From Chloroflexota bacterium (lineage in GTDB: Bacteria; Chloroflexota; Ktedonobacteria; Ktedonobacterales; JADMIN01): 64,000 nucleotides of DNA. The position numbers and the translations under genes are program-made. This document shows positions 53,023-63,400 of this stretch, in pieces. The notes under the pieces are model-generated. The model was given only the letters and a program-made list of their open reading frames with translations, ran no database searches and was not told the DNA's origin. Location of the stretch: contig JAJPKE010000025.1 in assembly GCA_021323855.1 (NCBI GenBank), forward strand, positions 1-64,000. The letters are read 5' to 3'. Numbering within the stretch: position 1 is the stretch's first letter; every line of letters starts with the position of its first letter.

Positions 53023-53448
53023 CTATTCCCGGTTGAGATGCAGCATGCGTTGCACCACTTCGATCAGTTCATTGGGGCGGAATGGCTTTGCCAGGTAGTC
53101 GGTGCAACCGCTTTCCAGCGCACGGGCGCGATCATCGCTCATAGCATAGGCTGTGACGGCGACGATGGGCAGGTGCGCACCATCCGGGCGCTGGCGAATT
53201 TGCGCGGTCGTCTGGTAGCCATCCAGCAGCGGCATCGAAAGGTCCAGCAGTACGACATCCACCGGCTGCCGGTCGAGGATTTCCAGCACTTCCAGTCCGT
53301 TGGTAGCTGAGAGAAAGTGGTAGCCATTGGTCTGCAAAATATGCTCGATCAGCTTGCGGTTGTTCTCCTCATTTTCCGCCACCAGAATGATCGCATCATG
53401 CGCTTGATGTGACTGATACTGTTGTTCAGAGTGTTCTGATGGTTCCAT
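53023..53448 (-). CDS. Single-domain response regulator (CheY-like)
   Basis: 141 residues from the ATG at 53448, whose ribosome site is weak; the frame is open to 53760. IILVAENEENNRKLIEHIL, VDVVLLDLSMPLLDGYQTT with the phospho-acceptor Asp69, PIVAVTAYAMSDDRARAL and GCTDYLAKPFRPNEL fit the receiver fold. No output domain follows, as in DivK/Spo0F-like proteins. The first acidic residue pair is reduced to Ala-Glu (VAEN). Kinase unknown. Confidence 0.9.
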   Translation of the reverse strand: MEPSEHSEQQYQSHQAHDAIILVAENEENNRKLIEHILQTNGYHFLSATNGLEVLEILDRQPVDVVLLDLSMPLLDGYQTTAQIRQRPDGAHLPIVAVTAYAMSDDRARALESGCTDYLAKPFRPNELIEVVQRMLHLNRE

Positions 53449-53864
53449 GCGGGTTGTTTCTCTTTCCAGTATTCCCCAATATTCCAATAGAGGAACGCGG
53501 CGCCCGGCGCATCTGACGCAATGGCGCGAGAAAGGAAATAGAAGAATACGCGCCCATGATGGAACAGGTCGGGCAGACAATCCCCGCAACCGCCGCATCC
53601 TGCCCCTGTGTTCGTCTGCCCATACACCTGCCCAATGCGTTCCGTCCAAAGCATTGTAACAGGTTTTGTCATGCGCTCCAATGAACTGCACCACAGCCAT
53701 ATGAAGTTCGATGGCGCGCACGCAAAAGCCGGAATAGCTCAATGTTGAGTTGCCATCCATGCACTATGCGGGCGGAAGACATAGAGGAGTATTGCCTTCC
53801 GCCTGCCTTGCTGGGTCATCGCTGGAACATCCTGCTCGTGTACTATGGTCGTGGTTAAGAACGG
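53449..53864. other. Spacer of 416 bases, nothing convincing seen
   Basis: Between the response regulator and dinD, both on the minus strand. Upstream in-frame extensions of the regulator are open, but I find no start with a good ribosome site and no known protein. No repeats of note. Confidence 0.4.
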
Positions 53865-54794
53865 TTAATCCTCCTGGTCGGCGGACTGCAATTGTCCCCA
53901 CAAGCCCTGTTCATAGGCCTCTTCGAGCGCAATGCGACGCGCTTCTTCCTTGACGATTTGCTCGTAGCTCTTGGTTGGCGTCTCCAACTGTTCGGGATAG
54001 ATATCGTTTTCGATGAGGAACTCGCGTACCGCCTTGCCCGCCTCATAATGCGTCTTGTTGGCGATATCGGGATTCTTTTGTTGCAGCCGATGCAGCCGCC
54101 GGGCGGCAATTTCCGCGCGCATGATGTTCGCCGTCGTCTCCAGCCCGCCCATGAAACTGCTGATGCTTTGGTTGGGCTTCAATCCTTTTCGTGCGTGGAT
54201 ATCGTCCTCAGTTTCGCCGCCATAGAGTCCCTCGTAACCTGAATTCATGAATACTGCATGCTCGAATGGCGTAATGATGCCTGCGTCCTTCGCCTCCGCC
54301 AGCAGCCGCTTATGCGCCGCAGTCAACTCTTGTCGCCCTTTGATACGCTCCATCACTTCAACGAGTGGGTCTTGCGCTCCCCGCTGCTGGAGCAATCGCA
54401 GACGGACTTCTTCTGTCAGTTCAGCGCGGCGAGTTTGCACCGCAAAATAGGTTTGCGCCTGAGCCACCACCACTTTTTCGGGGTCCGCATTCTGCGCGAC
54501 GAGGTAACAGGCATAGCGCGACAAATGCAAATCTCGGATATGTCTCTGTCCACCTTTTCCTATTGGAACTATCTTCTCCGTGCGGAGAAAATGATCATCT
54601 ACCTCCTGGCCGCTGTTCTCACAGGAAACGATAGCCTTATCGAGTACGTTGAGGAACTTGTCCCACTTGACATACTCCAACGCCTTCGCCAGTTCGCGTG
54701 CCGACCAATATTCGACACCCTGATCGTCCACGTGTTTGATACGCTCAAATGGTGTCGCCTGCGCGCCCTCTTGCCCTTTGTCGTCGTTCGCCAT
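53865..54794 (-). CDS. dinD: DNA damage-inducible protein D (DinD)
   Basis: 309 residues. YWSARELAKALEYVKWDKFLNVL, ALA-type Bro-N-like N-terminus, then DVHFLRTEKIVPIGKGG-like DDHFLRTEKIVPIGKGGQR, DLHLSRYACYLVAQNADPEK and VVAQAQTYFAVQTRRAEL match DinD, an SOS gene product in enterobacteria reported to affect RecA filaments. The C-terminal GLKPNQSISSFMGGLETTANIM and LETPTKSYEQIVKEEARR are also family-specific. The gene is divergent from an XRE regulator. Confidence 0.93.
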   Translation of the reverse strand: MANDDKGQEGAQATPFERIKHVDDQGVEYWSARELAKALEYVKWDKFLNVLDKAIVSCENSGQEVDDHFLRTEKIVPIGKGGQRHIRDLHLSRYACYLVAQNADPEKVVVAQAQTYFAVQTRRAELTEEVRLRLLQQRGAQDPLVEVMERIKGRQELTAAHKRLLAEAKDAGIITPFEHAVFMNSGYEGLYGGETEDDIHARKGLKPNQSISSFMGGLETTANIMRAEIAARRLHRLQQKNPDIANKTHYEAGKAVREFLIENDIYPEQLETPTKSYEQIVKEEARRIALEEAYEQGLWGQLQSADQED

Positions 54795-54840
54795 AGTCTT
54801 GCTCCTCTTGCGATGTGAAAGCTAAAACAATGCTAACTAT

Positions 54841-54860
54841 AAGTTTACGCAAAGTTTACG
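54841..54860. promoter_or_regulatory. Direct-repeat operator between dinD and XRE gene
   Basis: AAGTTTACG occurs at 54841-54849 and 54852-54860, 11 bases apart. The minus-strand TATAGT (54836-54841) just beside it may be the dinD -10. A regulator, probably the adjacent XRE protein, may bind here. Confidence 0.5.
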
Positions 54861-54985
54861 TTCGCGCTACTATTCTATCCTAACAGGTAGCAGTTTGTCA
54901 ATCAGAACGTAAGATGAGAGTCAGAAGATTTGCTGCTGTACGCAATGGAAGCCTATACTTCGGGCAAAAACCTAGAGAGAAGTCT

Positions 54986-55204
54986 ATGGATGAACAACTG
55001 CCGCGCAGAACGTTACGCCAGTGGCGTGAGAAAGTCTATTTTGAGACGCAGGAAGAGTTTGCCCAGAGGCTAGGAGTACACGAGACTGCAATTAGCCTAT
55101 GGGAAACGGGCAGACGTCATCCACGGTTACGGACCCGCCGCATCATTGCTGAGCGATTGGGATTGAAGCCGCAGCAGATCATCTTCGAGGGGGATGAGGA
55201 ATAG
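54986..55204 (+). CDS. XRE-family helix-turn-helix regulator
   Basis: 72 residues from ATG 54986 (GAGAGAAG upstream). FETQEEFAQRLGVHETAISLW and ETGRRHPRLRTRRIIAERLG give the HTH_3 fold with recognition helix in the second turn. It is small with no effector domain. Divergent from dinD, with a direct-repeat site between, so it is likely to control dinD and itself. Confidence 0.9.
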   Translation: MDEQLPRRTLRQWREKVYFETQEEFAQRLGVHETAISLWETGRRHPRLRTRRIIAERLGLKPQQIIFEGDEE

Positions 55205-55251
55205 GGCGGGATATTAGACAGACGTTCAGCCTAGTGCCATGGCGCGCCATC

Positions 55252-56022
55252 TCATACGGGTTTGCGCGCGCTGAGGGCAACGGCGGCGACCCAGGGGCCA
55301 CCATACCAGAAGCGCCAGCCGAGTCCGCGCCGCTGGATATCGCTCATCCCGCGCTGGCGCAGGCGTTCCGCGTAGGCTCCGGTGGCGTTAATATCGGCGA
55401 TGAGCAGCCGGCCACCGGGTTTCAGCACGCGCATCGCCTCATCAATCGCCTTCTCGCGTTCCCCCGGCCCATGAATATTGTGGATGGCCAGGCTCGATAA
55501 CACAACATCGAACGAAGCGTCCGCAAAGGGCAGTGTGCGGAGATCGGCGGTGAAGAGTTCCACACGCCCGGCCACGCCCTCGCGTTCGGCATTGCGTTGC
55601 GTCGCAGCCAGCGCATTTCCCGATTGGTCGCGCGTCTGCCAGAGGTCCACACCGACCGCTTTGCCCTCCGGCAGCAGGCGTGCCGCCATCAGCAGAACCG
55701 CGCCGCGACCACAGCCCAGATCGAGCACATGCTCATCGCCGCGCAGACCCAGGCGCGCCAGCAGACGCGCCCAGACGTAGAACTTGCCGGCGCGGGTGGT
55801 ATAGAGATAGCTTGCAGCGCACAGCAGAAAGACAACCCCAGGGAGAGCGATCCACCAGCTAAAGAGCGCCGCCAGAACCAGCAACGCCACGCCAACCACG
55901 ATGAACGAGACCGGCACGGCGGGCGCATCGAAGCCATAATCGCCGCGCCGCCGTTGCAGTCGCGCCACCAGCGTAGCGGACGTTTGCGATTGAACCCCGG
56001 CACGATTGGCTGACTCGCTCAT
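55252..56022 (-). CDS. Membrane-anchored class I SAM methyltransferase
   Basis: 256 residues from the ATG at 56022 (GGAAGGA upstream). Two hydrophobic helices in the N-terminal 80 residues (VSFIVVGVALLVLAALFSWW and ALPGVVFLLCAASYLYTT) anchor a Rossmann methyltransferase: HVLDLGCGRGAVLLMAARLL (motif I), KAVGVDLWQT (motif II) and LRTLPFADASFDVVLSSLAI (motif IV). The substrate is unknown; the membrane anchor suggests lipid or quinone. Confidence 0.86.
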   Translation of the reverse strand: MSESANRAGVQSQTSATLVARLQRRRGDYGFDAPAVPVSFIVVGVALLVLAALFSWWIALPGVVFLLCAASYLYTTRAGKFYVWARLLARLGLRGDEHVLDLGCGRGAVLLMAARLLPEGKAVGVDLWQTRDQSGNALAATQRNAEREGVAGRVELFTADLRTLPFADASFDVVLSSLAIHNIHGPGEREKAIDEAMRVLKPGGRLLIADINATGAYAERLRQRGMSDIQRRGLGWRFWYGGPWVAAVALSARKPV

Positions 56023-56129
56023 GATGCTGTCCTTCCCCCTACGCAGCGGATACCACCTCGTTTCAGCAGCCGTCCTAGATATGGTATCGCGCAGCGGCGT
56101 GGAAGGGCCAGTTTTGCTGGCTAGAACAG

Positions 56130-57563
56130 CTAGAACAGCCACGGCAGCGCCAGCAGCAGGAACGCGCCCCAGACCAGATACGCCACGATGCCGATGCGCA
56201 CCACCGCTTGCAGCGCCTCCACCCAGGCGTCGCGCTGGGCACGCGCCTGCTTCACCAGCAGGATGAGCAGCAGCGTGATATTGATTGCGTTCCAGCCGAT
56301 CACCACCAGCCGGTTCATCGTCAGCGCGCCCTGCGCCGTGCGGTAGACGATGGCCGCGAGCGCGTAGAGGCTCACCAGCGTCGCCAGCGCCGCCACCGCG
56401 ATGATGCCTGCGCGCAACGCCCGTTGGTGGCGCTCCGAGAAGTCACCGGCGCGCACCGGCGTGACGCCGAGCAGCAGCCCCATCACGCCGAACAGCCCGA
56501 CGTTGTAGACGATTAGCACATTACGGTTGGTAAACGGCTGCGCGAAGTTGAACGGGATCAGGCAAAGGTACACCACCAGCACGATGAGCGTCAGCGGCAG
56601 CAATACCTGCATCAGAATCGTCAGGATGCGTCCGAAGCCGCGCCGGAAATCCTGCGCCGCTGGACTGAGTTGCGGGTCATAGACGCTGGCAACCGCGAAT
56701 ACTGGAATGAGGCCCAGGCCAGCGGCGACAAAGAGGCGCATAATGATGTCGGGAAACTCTACGCCAATCGCTCCGAAGAGCGTGTAGGTGAGGCCGAAGA
56801 AGATGCCACCAGCAATGCTATAGACGCCAGCCGTGCCCACCGTTTCGATAGATTTATTGAGAAAGGCGAAACGGTTGAGTGTGGAGGATCGCCAGCCCAA
56901 CACCGCAATGCCGAGCGCGCCCCAGGCGAGCAGTGGCACATGCGCCAGCATCAGATCGAGGTAGCTCTTCTGTGTCGCCACAGGCCGGAGCGAGGCGGCG
57001 AAGAGAACATAAGCGGTGATCGCGGCGACGGCGAGGCACATCAATACAGCACGCAGCGCCGCCCCACGCGCGCGAGCGCCAATCGTCACGAAGCTGATGA
57101 GCGCAATCGCGGTGAGTGGCGCCCAGAATAGCACGAGATACGGCGCGTGGTTTGCCATCTGCCAGGAGGTGTCCGAGAGCGCCCAAAAGGCCAGCAACAG
57201 CACGACGCTCACCTGTACCGCCAGCCGCCAGTCAACCGGATGGCGCGCCGGTTCATCGCCCTGAGCCGGCTGTTGCAGCCGGTAATACCAGGCGGCGTAG
57301 AGCAGATTCTCCGGCGCAGCGGCGGCGCAAGCCAGCATCGCGGAGGTAAATTGTGGTGTCTGGTGGCTGCGGCGGGCCGATTGATAGAGCCGTTCGAGCT
57401 GCGCGGGATTGGCGTTCGCCGCGCGAATCGTCTCCGCATACGAGCCATCCGCAGTATTTGTGGTCGCCAGTTGTGGTTCAGTGTGCTCAGGCGGCACTGG
57501 CTGTGGCATGTTTGCTTGATCTGGCTGATCTGGCTGTGCTAGTTGATCTGGTGATTCCGACAT
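56130..57563 (-). CDS. Large hypothetical membrane protein, about 11 TM helices
   Basis: 477 residues from the ATG at 57563 (GGAGGGT upstream; GTG 57572 possible). An N-terminal cytosolic part of about 110 residues contains helical sequence (NPAQLERLYQSARRSHQTP). Then many hydrophobic segments such as LAVQVSVVLLLAFWALSDTS, YLVLFWAPLTAIALISFVTI and LTILMQVLLPLTLIVLVVYL. It has the general shape of DUF4153-like membrane proteins, but I cannot support the family. No Cys or His clusters. Confidence 0.7.
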   Translation of the reverse strand: MSESPDQLAQPDQPDQANMPQPVPPEHTEPQLATTNTADGSYAETIRAANANPAQLERLYQSARRSHQTPQFTSAMLACAAAAPENLLYAAWYYRLQQPAQGDEPARHPVDWRLAVQVSVVLLLAFWALSDTSWQMANHAPYLVLFWAPLTAIALISFVTIGARARGAALRAVLMCLAVAAITAYVLFAASLRPVATQKSYLDLMLAHVPLLAWGALGIAVLGWRSSTLNRFAFLNKSIETVGTAGVYSIAGGIFFGLTYTLFGAIGVEFPDIIMRLFVAAGLGLIPVFAVASVYDPQLSPAAQDFRRGFGRILTILMQVLLPLTLIVLVVYLCLIPFNFAQPFTNRNVLIVYNVGLFGVMGLLLGVTPVRAGDFSERHQRALRAGIIAVAALATLVSLYALAAIVYRTAQGALTMNRLVVIGWNAINITLLLILLVKQARAQRDAWVEALQAVVRIGIVAYLVWGAFLLLALPWLF

Positions 57564-58047
57564 AGACAACACCCTCCCCCATGCAGACCATCAGGGACGC
57601 GGCAGGCCGCACATCGAGTAATTGCGTATAAGCAGGTGGTTACTCACGGCGATAATACCTTATCGCCAGCCATCTGACAAACGCAGCAGTGCCTTCTCGC
57701 TCGCACTCTTGCGACGCCCGCCAGGCACCTGAGTGCCACGCCTACTAACGCCTGCCCATGCCTATGCTCGCCACTGCCCTGTGTCCCACTGCGTTGACAG
57801 CCTCCCCGCTCCCGCGCTATGCTGCCCAGGCGGGGAAACGCGCGAAGCCAGCAGTGACGCGCGAGAGCCAGCGATCAATCGGCCAACCAGTCGGAGGCCA
57901 CGGATGCGGAATGAGCAACGGAAGCAGCAGAGCGGGTCCAGGCGATCCAGGCGACCTCTCCCCGCGCTGTCTTCGGCCAGTCATAGAGAACTGGAGCGCG
58001 GCATGGACTCACTAGATTCTGTAGATTCTGTGGAGGAGGCGGGTGCT
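57564..58047. other. Spacer of 484 bases before murA
   Basis: The murA frame is open upstream from 57733, but its translation is unlike any MurA N-terminus and the ribosome site and motif spacing point to the ATG at 58048. No other gene or clear promoter was recognised. Confidence 0.4.
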
Positions 58048-59400
58048 ATGGATAGGGCGGATATGGCGGCGGGGCAGTGGGAAGTGGATGGTAGGGTGCA
58101 TTATATCATCGAGGGCGGGGTGCCGCTACGTGGTGAGGTCCGGCTTAGCGGCGCAAAGAATGCCGTCTCCAAGCTCATGATGGCCTCGCTGCTCACCGAG
58201 GATCGCTGTGTCATCCGCAACGCCCCCCACAATCTGGGCGACGTAACGATCACCGAGCGCGTGCTGCAATCGCTGGGCACGACGACCGATTGGCCGGAGC
58301 CAAGCATCGTCACTCTCCAGACCAAGACAATCAACAACACGGTGGTGCCGCTGGAATTGGGACGCAAGAACCGGCTGGCGGTCCTCACCGTCGGCCCGAT
58401 GCTCCACCGCGAGGGCCGCGCCGTCATTCCCGCCCCTGGTGGCGACCGTATTGGCCCGCGCCCGATCAATTATCACATCGCTGGCCTTCAGCAAATGGGC
58501 GCCATTGTCGAGGAACGCGACGGCCTCTATCACTTCACCACCAGCGGACTGCGTGGCACCACGATTGAGCTACCGTATCCCAGCGTCATGGCAACAGAAA
58601 CGCTCATCATCGCGGCGACGCTGGCGCGTGGCAAGACGGTGATTCAGAACGCCGCCATCGAGCCGGAGATTATGGATCTCATCAAGTTCCTGCAAAAGAT
58701 GGGCGCGATCATCGAGCAGCGTGTAGACCGCAAGATCGTCATCGAGGGCGTGCAGCGGCTACGTGGCGCGGAGCATCGCGTGCTGGGCGACCGCAACGAG
58801 GCGGTGTCGCTGGCCATCGCCGCCTACCTGACGCATGGCGATGTGCGGCTGCGCGGCGCGGACCAGGGGACGCTGCTCACCTTCTTGAATACGCTCTATC
58901 GCGTCGGGCTGGATTTCAACGTGGAGGAAGATGCGATTCGCTTCTTTGACAACGGCCAACCGCCGCGTTCCATTGCCCTCGAAACCGATGTGCATCCCGG
59001 CTTCATGACGGACTGGCAGCAGCCGTTCGCCGTATTGCTGACGCAGGCGCGCGGCATGTCCGTCCTGCATGAGACGGTCTTTGAGGACCGCTTTGGTTAT
59101 ACGCTGGAATTGAATCGCATGGGCGCTGACACTGGACTCTACTCGAAGTGTCTGGGTGAGATGGAATGTCGCTTCCGCGAGCGCGATTTCCAGCACAGTT
59201 GCATCATTCGTGGCCCCACGCCGCTGCGTGCCGCCGACCTGACGATGCCTGACATTCGTGCGGGCGCGTCCTATCTGCTAGCGGCGCTCTGCGCAGAGGG
59301 CACGTCGCGCATCTGGGGCGTAGAGCATATCGAGCGCGGCTATGACGATCTGCAATCCAAGCTGCGCACCCTCGGCGCGCATATCGAGCGTGTGGAATAA
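58048..59400 (+). CDS. murA: MurA-family enolpyruvyl transferase with Cys-to-Asp active site
   Basis: 450 residues. ATG 58048 follows GGAGGAGG by eight bases. It transfers enolpyruvate from PEP to UDP-GlcNAc, the first committed step of peptidoglycan synthesis. LSGAKNAVSKLMMASLLTED holds the conserved Lys37 (Lys22 in E. coli numbering). The active-site loop reads APGGDRIGPRPINYHI: where E. coli has Cys115, this protein has Asp133. Such Asp variants are naturally fosfomycin-insensitive in other bacteria. DIRAGASYLLAAL and PGFMTDWQQPFAVLL are conserved. Whether this is the only MurA of the genome is unknown. Confidence 0.93.
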   Translation: MDRADMAAGQWEVDGRVHYIIEGGVPLRGEVRLSGAKNAVSKLMMASLLTEDRCVIRNAPHNLGDVTITERVLQSLGTTTDWPEPSIVTLQTKTINNTVVPLELGRKNRLAVLTVGPMLHREGRAVIPAPGGDRIGPRPINYHIAGLQQMGAIVEERDGLYHFTTSGLRGTTIELPYPSVMATETLIIAATLARGKTVIQNAAIEPEIMDLIKFLQKMGAIIEQRVDRKIVIEGVQRLRGAEHRVLGDRNEAVSLAIAAYLTHGDVRLRGADQGTLLTFLNTLYRVGLDFNVEEDAIRFFDNGQPPRSIALETDVHPGFMTDWQQPFAVLLTQARGMSVLHETVFEDRFGYTLELNRMGADTGLYSKCLGEMECRFRERDFQHSCIIRGPTPLRAADLTMPDIRAGASYLLAALCAEGTSRIWGVEHIERGYDDLQSKLRTLGAHIERVE

Positions 59401-59517
59401 CCTGAGCGTTAGATTGTTCGTACTACAGAGGGCGGCAACGGTGGTTGCTCTCTCACATCATGTCTTTTATACCTATCATGTCTATCATATTTAGCGGACG
59501 CGGAGGCGCGCGGAACG

Positions 59518-60321
59518 ATGCACCATAGCCCATCTGATAGCCCACCGCCTTCATCTCATCCGATACACGCGGGTGGCGCAGGGCATACGCCATCGTCGCC
59601 TGCGCCAGCGCATCAGCCTGGGATGATGCCGCCAGCCGTCCCAGCACTGCCTCCAAACTATCCAGGCTATCCGCCATATCCGGGCTACCCGTACCCTGGC
59701 TATCCGTATCCACCATACCCACCATACCCGCCAAATGGGCAATCGGGCTATCCCAGTTATCCCTATCCGCCGGTGTATCTGCCGCCAGTCGCATGGCCCC
59801 AGGCACAACAACCACGCCAGTCGCATAAGGCGCTCTGGATCACACTGAGCGTCGTCGGTAGCCTCTTGATCGTGCTCTGCGTCAGTTGCTCGGTGCTGCT
59901 GGCGGTGAGTCTCTCGCGCATCACCACGCAGATTACCAGCCTGCCGCCGGGGGTTGATCCCGTGGTGGCCGCCTCAAACTTCTGCTCCTATGAGATCAAC
60001 CAGGACTACGCCAGCGCCTATGGTTTGCTCTCGCCCAACCTGCAAGGGCAGATATCGCAGCAACAGTTCATCAGCGACAATCAGACGCGCGATGCCTCGC
60101 AGGGCCAGGTGATCGGCTGCTCCGCTGCCTCGCAGCAATCCACGGCGCCCGATGCGACGCCAAGCTCACCGACGACGCTCACGCTAAACATCTGGCTCGC
60201 GCCCACCGCCACCAACAGCAGCGGCCCGCCCACCAACCTCAGCGGCAACATCACGATGGCGCAGCAGAGCGACGGTAGCTGGAAGCTCGATGCGATTGAT
60301 AGCGCGTTGCCGCTTACGTAG
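59518..60321 (+). CDS. Pro/Tyr/Gly-rich single-pass membrane protein
   Basis: 267 residues. The first 110 are Pro-rich with a run of PYPGYP-type repeats (about residues 45-90), cytosolic. One helix (ALWITLSVVGSLLIVLCVSC) follows at about 105-128. The remaining 140 residues are outside and have no recognised motif besides a short segment like an NTF2/DUF4878-type fold (NFCSYEINQDYASAYGLL). The underlying DNA repeats are coding. Function unknown. Confidence 0.65.
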   Translation: MHHSPSDSPPPSSHPIHAGGAGHTPSSPAPAHQPGMMPPAVPALPPNYPGYPPYPGYPYPGYPYPPYPPYPPNGQSGYPSYPYPPVYLPPVAWPQAQQPRQSHKALWITLSVVGSLLIVLCVSCSVLLAVSLSRITTQITSLPPGVDPVVAASNFCSYEINQDYASAYGLLSPNLQGQISQQQFISDNQTRDASQGQVIGCSAASQQSTAPDATPSSPTTLTLNIWLAPTATNSSGPPTNLSGNITMAQQSDGSWKLDAIDSALPLT

Positions 60322-60488
60322 CAGACTGGTCATATCCATACTCCTGATCTCCTGGAACTCTCCACAAAGAATTGGCCTGGAATGTGCTGCCCCGCCGTGT
60401 GTCATATGTCATGTGCGTACACGAGCAAGGCGGCCCGCAGCGACCACCAGTAATCTGACCAGTAATGTGAAAGGACAGAGGGATCTGA

Positions 60489-63400
60489 ATGGCGGGATTT
60501 CCCACTCGCGCAGCCAATGGCCGCGCTGGCTTCTTTCGCAGCCATGTCGGCTTCATCCCCAATCCCATCAGCAAGCGCAGCCAGCGGCTCACGCCACGTA
60601 TCACAGATGCCAACGTTGCTGTCTCGGTCTGCCCGTATTGCGGTGTTGGGTGCAGCCAGTTGGTCTACCATAAAGATGGCCGGATTATAGATATCGAGGG
60701 CAACCCGGAAAGCCCCATCAATGCCGGGCACCTCTGCCCCAAAGGCGCAGCCACCTATCAACTTGTCAATAATCCAGACCGCCCGACGAGCGTGCAGTAT
60801 CGCGCTCCCCATAGCAATCACTGGGAAACGCGCTCGCTCGACTGGGCAATGGACCGCATTGCACAACTCATCAAGACGACGCGGGACGCTACTTTCCAGC
60901 TTACCAACGATCAGGGGGTGCGCATCAATCGCTGCGAGGCGATTGGCCACATCGGCGGCGCGACGCTCGACAACGAAGAGAACTATCTGATTCTGAAGCT
61001 CTGGCGCGCGTTGGGTATCGTCCATATCACCAATCAGGCGCGTATCTGACACAGCTCCACAGTGCCCGGTCTGGGCATGAGCTTTGGTCGTGGCGGCGCT
61101 ACTACGGCGCAGTGGGACCTTGCCAACAGCGATTGTATCGTCATACAAGGCTCCAACTTTGCCGAGTGCCATCCGGTCGGATTCCGCTTCGTCATGGAAG
61201 CCCGCGAACGCGGCGCTACTGTCATCCATGTGGATCCGCGCTTCACGCGCACCTCTGCCTGCGCTGATCTCTATGCTCCCATTCGCCCCGGCACTGATAT
61301 CGCCTTTCTGGGCGGGCTAATCAACTACGTCCTCGAACACGAAAAGTATTTCAAGGAGTACGTGACCCACTACACCAATGCCGCCACGCTGATTACCGAG
61401 GAGTACAAAGATTCCGAGGACCTCGGCGGCATCTTCTCCGGCTTTCACGAGGACGAGCACGCCTATTACACCGAATCGTGGAGCTATGAGGGCGAGAGCA
61501 TGCCACGCGCCGCCCAGCACAAAAAGGCGCGTACCGGCGAGACGTTTGCTGAGCGCGTGACGCGAACCACGCAGGCGCCACCGCCACGCGACGAGACACT
61601 CACACATCCTCGCTGCGTCTTCCAGATTCTGAAGCGCCACTTCGCCCGTTACACGCCTGAACTCGTCGAGCAAATCTGTGGCACCCCGGCTGATGTTTTT
61701 CGGCAGGTGGCTGAGGCGATCACCTCCAACTCTGGCCGCGACCGCACTACAGCCTTCTGTTACGCTGTTGGCTGGACACAGCATACCGTCGGCGTGCAAC
61801 TCATCCGTACCTGTGCCATCCTCCAGTTGTTGCTTGGCAATATTGGCCGCCCCGGCGGTGGCATCCTGGCGCTGCGTGGCCATGCCGCCATCCAGGGGTC
61901 TACCGACACCCCGACGCTCTACAATCTGCTGCCGGGCTATATGGAGGTGCCGCTGGAGTCCGAGCCAACGCTTGACGACTATCTCGCGGAGTACACGGCG
62001 GAGGGCGGCTGGTGGCACAATTTCCCGAAATATATCGTGAGCCTGCTCAAATCCTGGTACGGCGATGCGGCGACGCAGGAGAACGAGTTCGCCTATCAGT
62101 ATTTGCCAAAGCTCCACGAGCAGACCGACTACTCCTATTACCCCATGATGTTCGGCATGGTAGATAGGCAGATCGAAGGGCTGTTCGTGATGGGCGAAAA
62201 CTTTGCGGTTGGCGGCCCCGCCTCCATTCTCGAACGCCAGGCGCTCCGTAGCCTGAAGTGGTGCGTCGTGCGCGACCCTGTGCATGTCGAGACGGCTGAC
62301 TTCTGGGATATGGATGGCGTTGATCCGGCAAGCGTCGAGACCGAAGTCATCTACATGCCTGCTGCCTGGGCTGCTGAAAAGAGTGGCAGTCTCACCAACA
62401 CACAGCGTTTGCTTCAGTGGCATGACCAGGCGGTGGACCCGCCGGGCGATTGCCGCTCCGAGACATGGTTTATGTATCACCTGGGGCGGCGGCTCAAGGA
62501 ACTGTATGCCGGAAGCGCAGAGGAACGTGACCAGCCGCTGCTCAAGCTGACTTGGGACTATCCTGTTGAGGAGGCGCTGGAAGAACCCAGGGCGCTGGCG
62601 GTTTTGCAGGAGATGAACGGCTACCGTCTTGCCGACCATACGCTGCTCTCCGGCTACAAGGACCTCCAGGACAATGGCGGCACGTCTTGCGGCAACTGGA
62701 TCTATAGCGGCGTCACACCGGCGGCAGACGCGAATCTGGCCGCTGCGCGTCAGCCAGACCGCGCTGGCGCATTTAGCAATCACCAACACTGGGGCTTCGC
62801 CTGGCCGAACAACCGGCGCATTCTCTACAACCGCTGTTCGGCTGACCAGGACGGCAGGCCGTGGTCGGAGCGCAAACGCCTGATCTGGTGGGATGCCCAG
62901 GCAGCCGAAGGCAAAGGTCAATGGGTTGGCTACGACGTTCCCGACTTCGAGCTGCACAAAGCGCCCCAGCAGCCTCCCGATACGCAGGGCGCGGGGATGG
63001 CCGCGCTCTCCGGCGCGGATCCGTTCATCATGCACGCCGATGGCAAGGGATGGCTCTTCGTGCCGCATGCGCTCCGCGACGGCCCGCTGCCCGTCCACTA
63101 CGAACCAGTTGAGTCGCCTATGCCCAACCTGCTCTATCCCAACTATCCGCACAATCCGACGGCGGTGTTCTTTGAGCGACCCGATAATCCATACAACGGA
63201 GCAGGTAATCCCGAATACCCATATGTCATTACCACCTATCGCCTGACCGAGCATCATACCTCCGGGGCGATGTCGCGCTGGAACACCTGGCTTGCGGAAC
63301 TGCAACCGGCGCTCTTTGCCGAAATAGACCTACAGCTTGCTGCCGAGAAACGCCTTCAGACAGGTGATTGGGTCACGGTGTCTACGGCTCGCGGCGCAGT

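Noticed and set aside
57733..58047. A longer murA start.
   Set aside because: The added residues look random; ATG 58048 has GGAGGAGG at ideal spacing.
59650..59790. Tandem DNA repeats as a minisatellite or CRISPR-like element.
   Set aside because: They encode in-frame Pro/Tyr/Gly repeats of a membrane protein.
60385..60410. A sigma-54 type promoter (GG-N10-GC) ahead of the formate dehydrogenase.
   Set aside because: Only the GG and GC dinucleotides fit; the AC and TT parts are missing, and most Chloroflexota appear to lack sigma-54.
60489..61062. FdhA as a pseudogene or frameshift pair split by a stop at 61047.
   Set aside because: Both sides are in the same frame, the flanking residues match FdnG around selenocysteine, and a SECIS hairpin with GGTCT loop follows. 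A programmed UGA explains it better.
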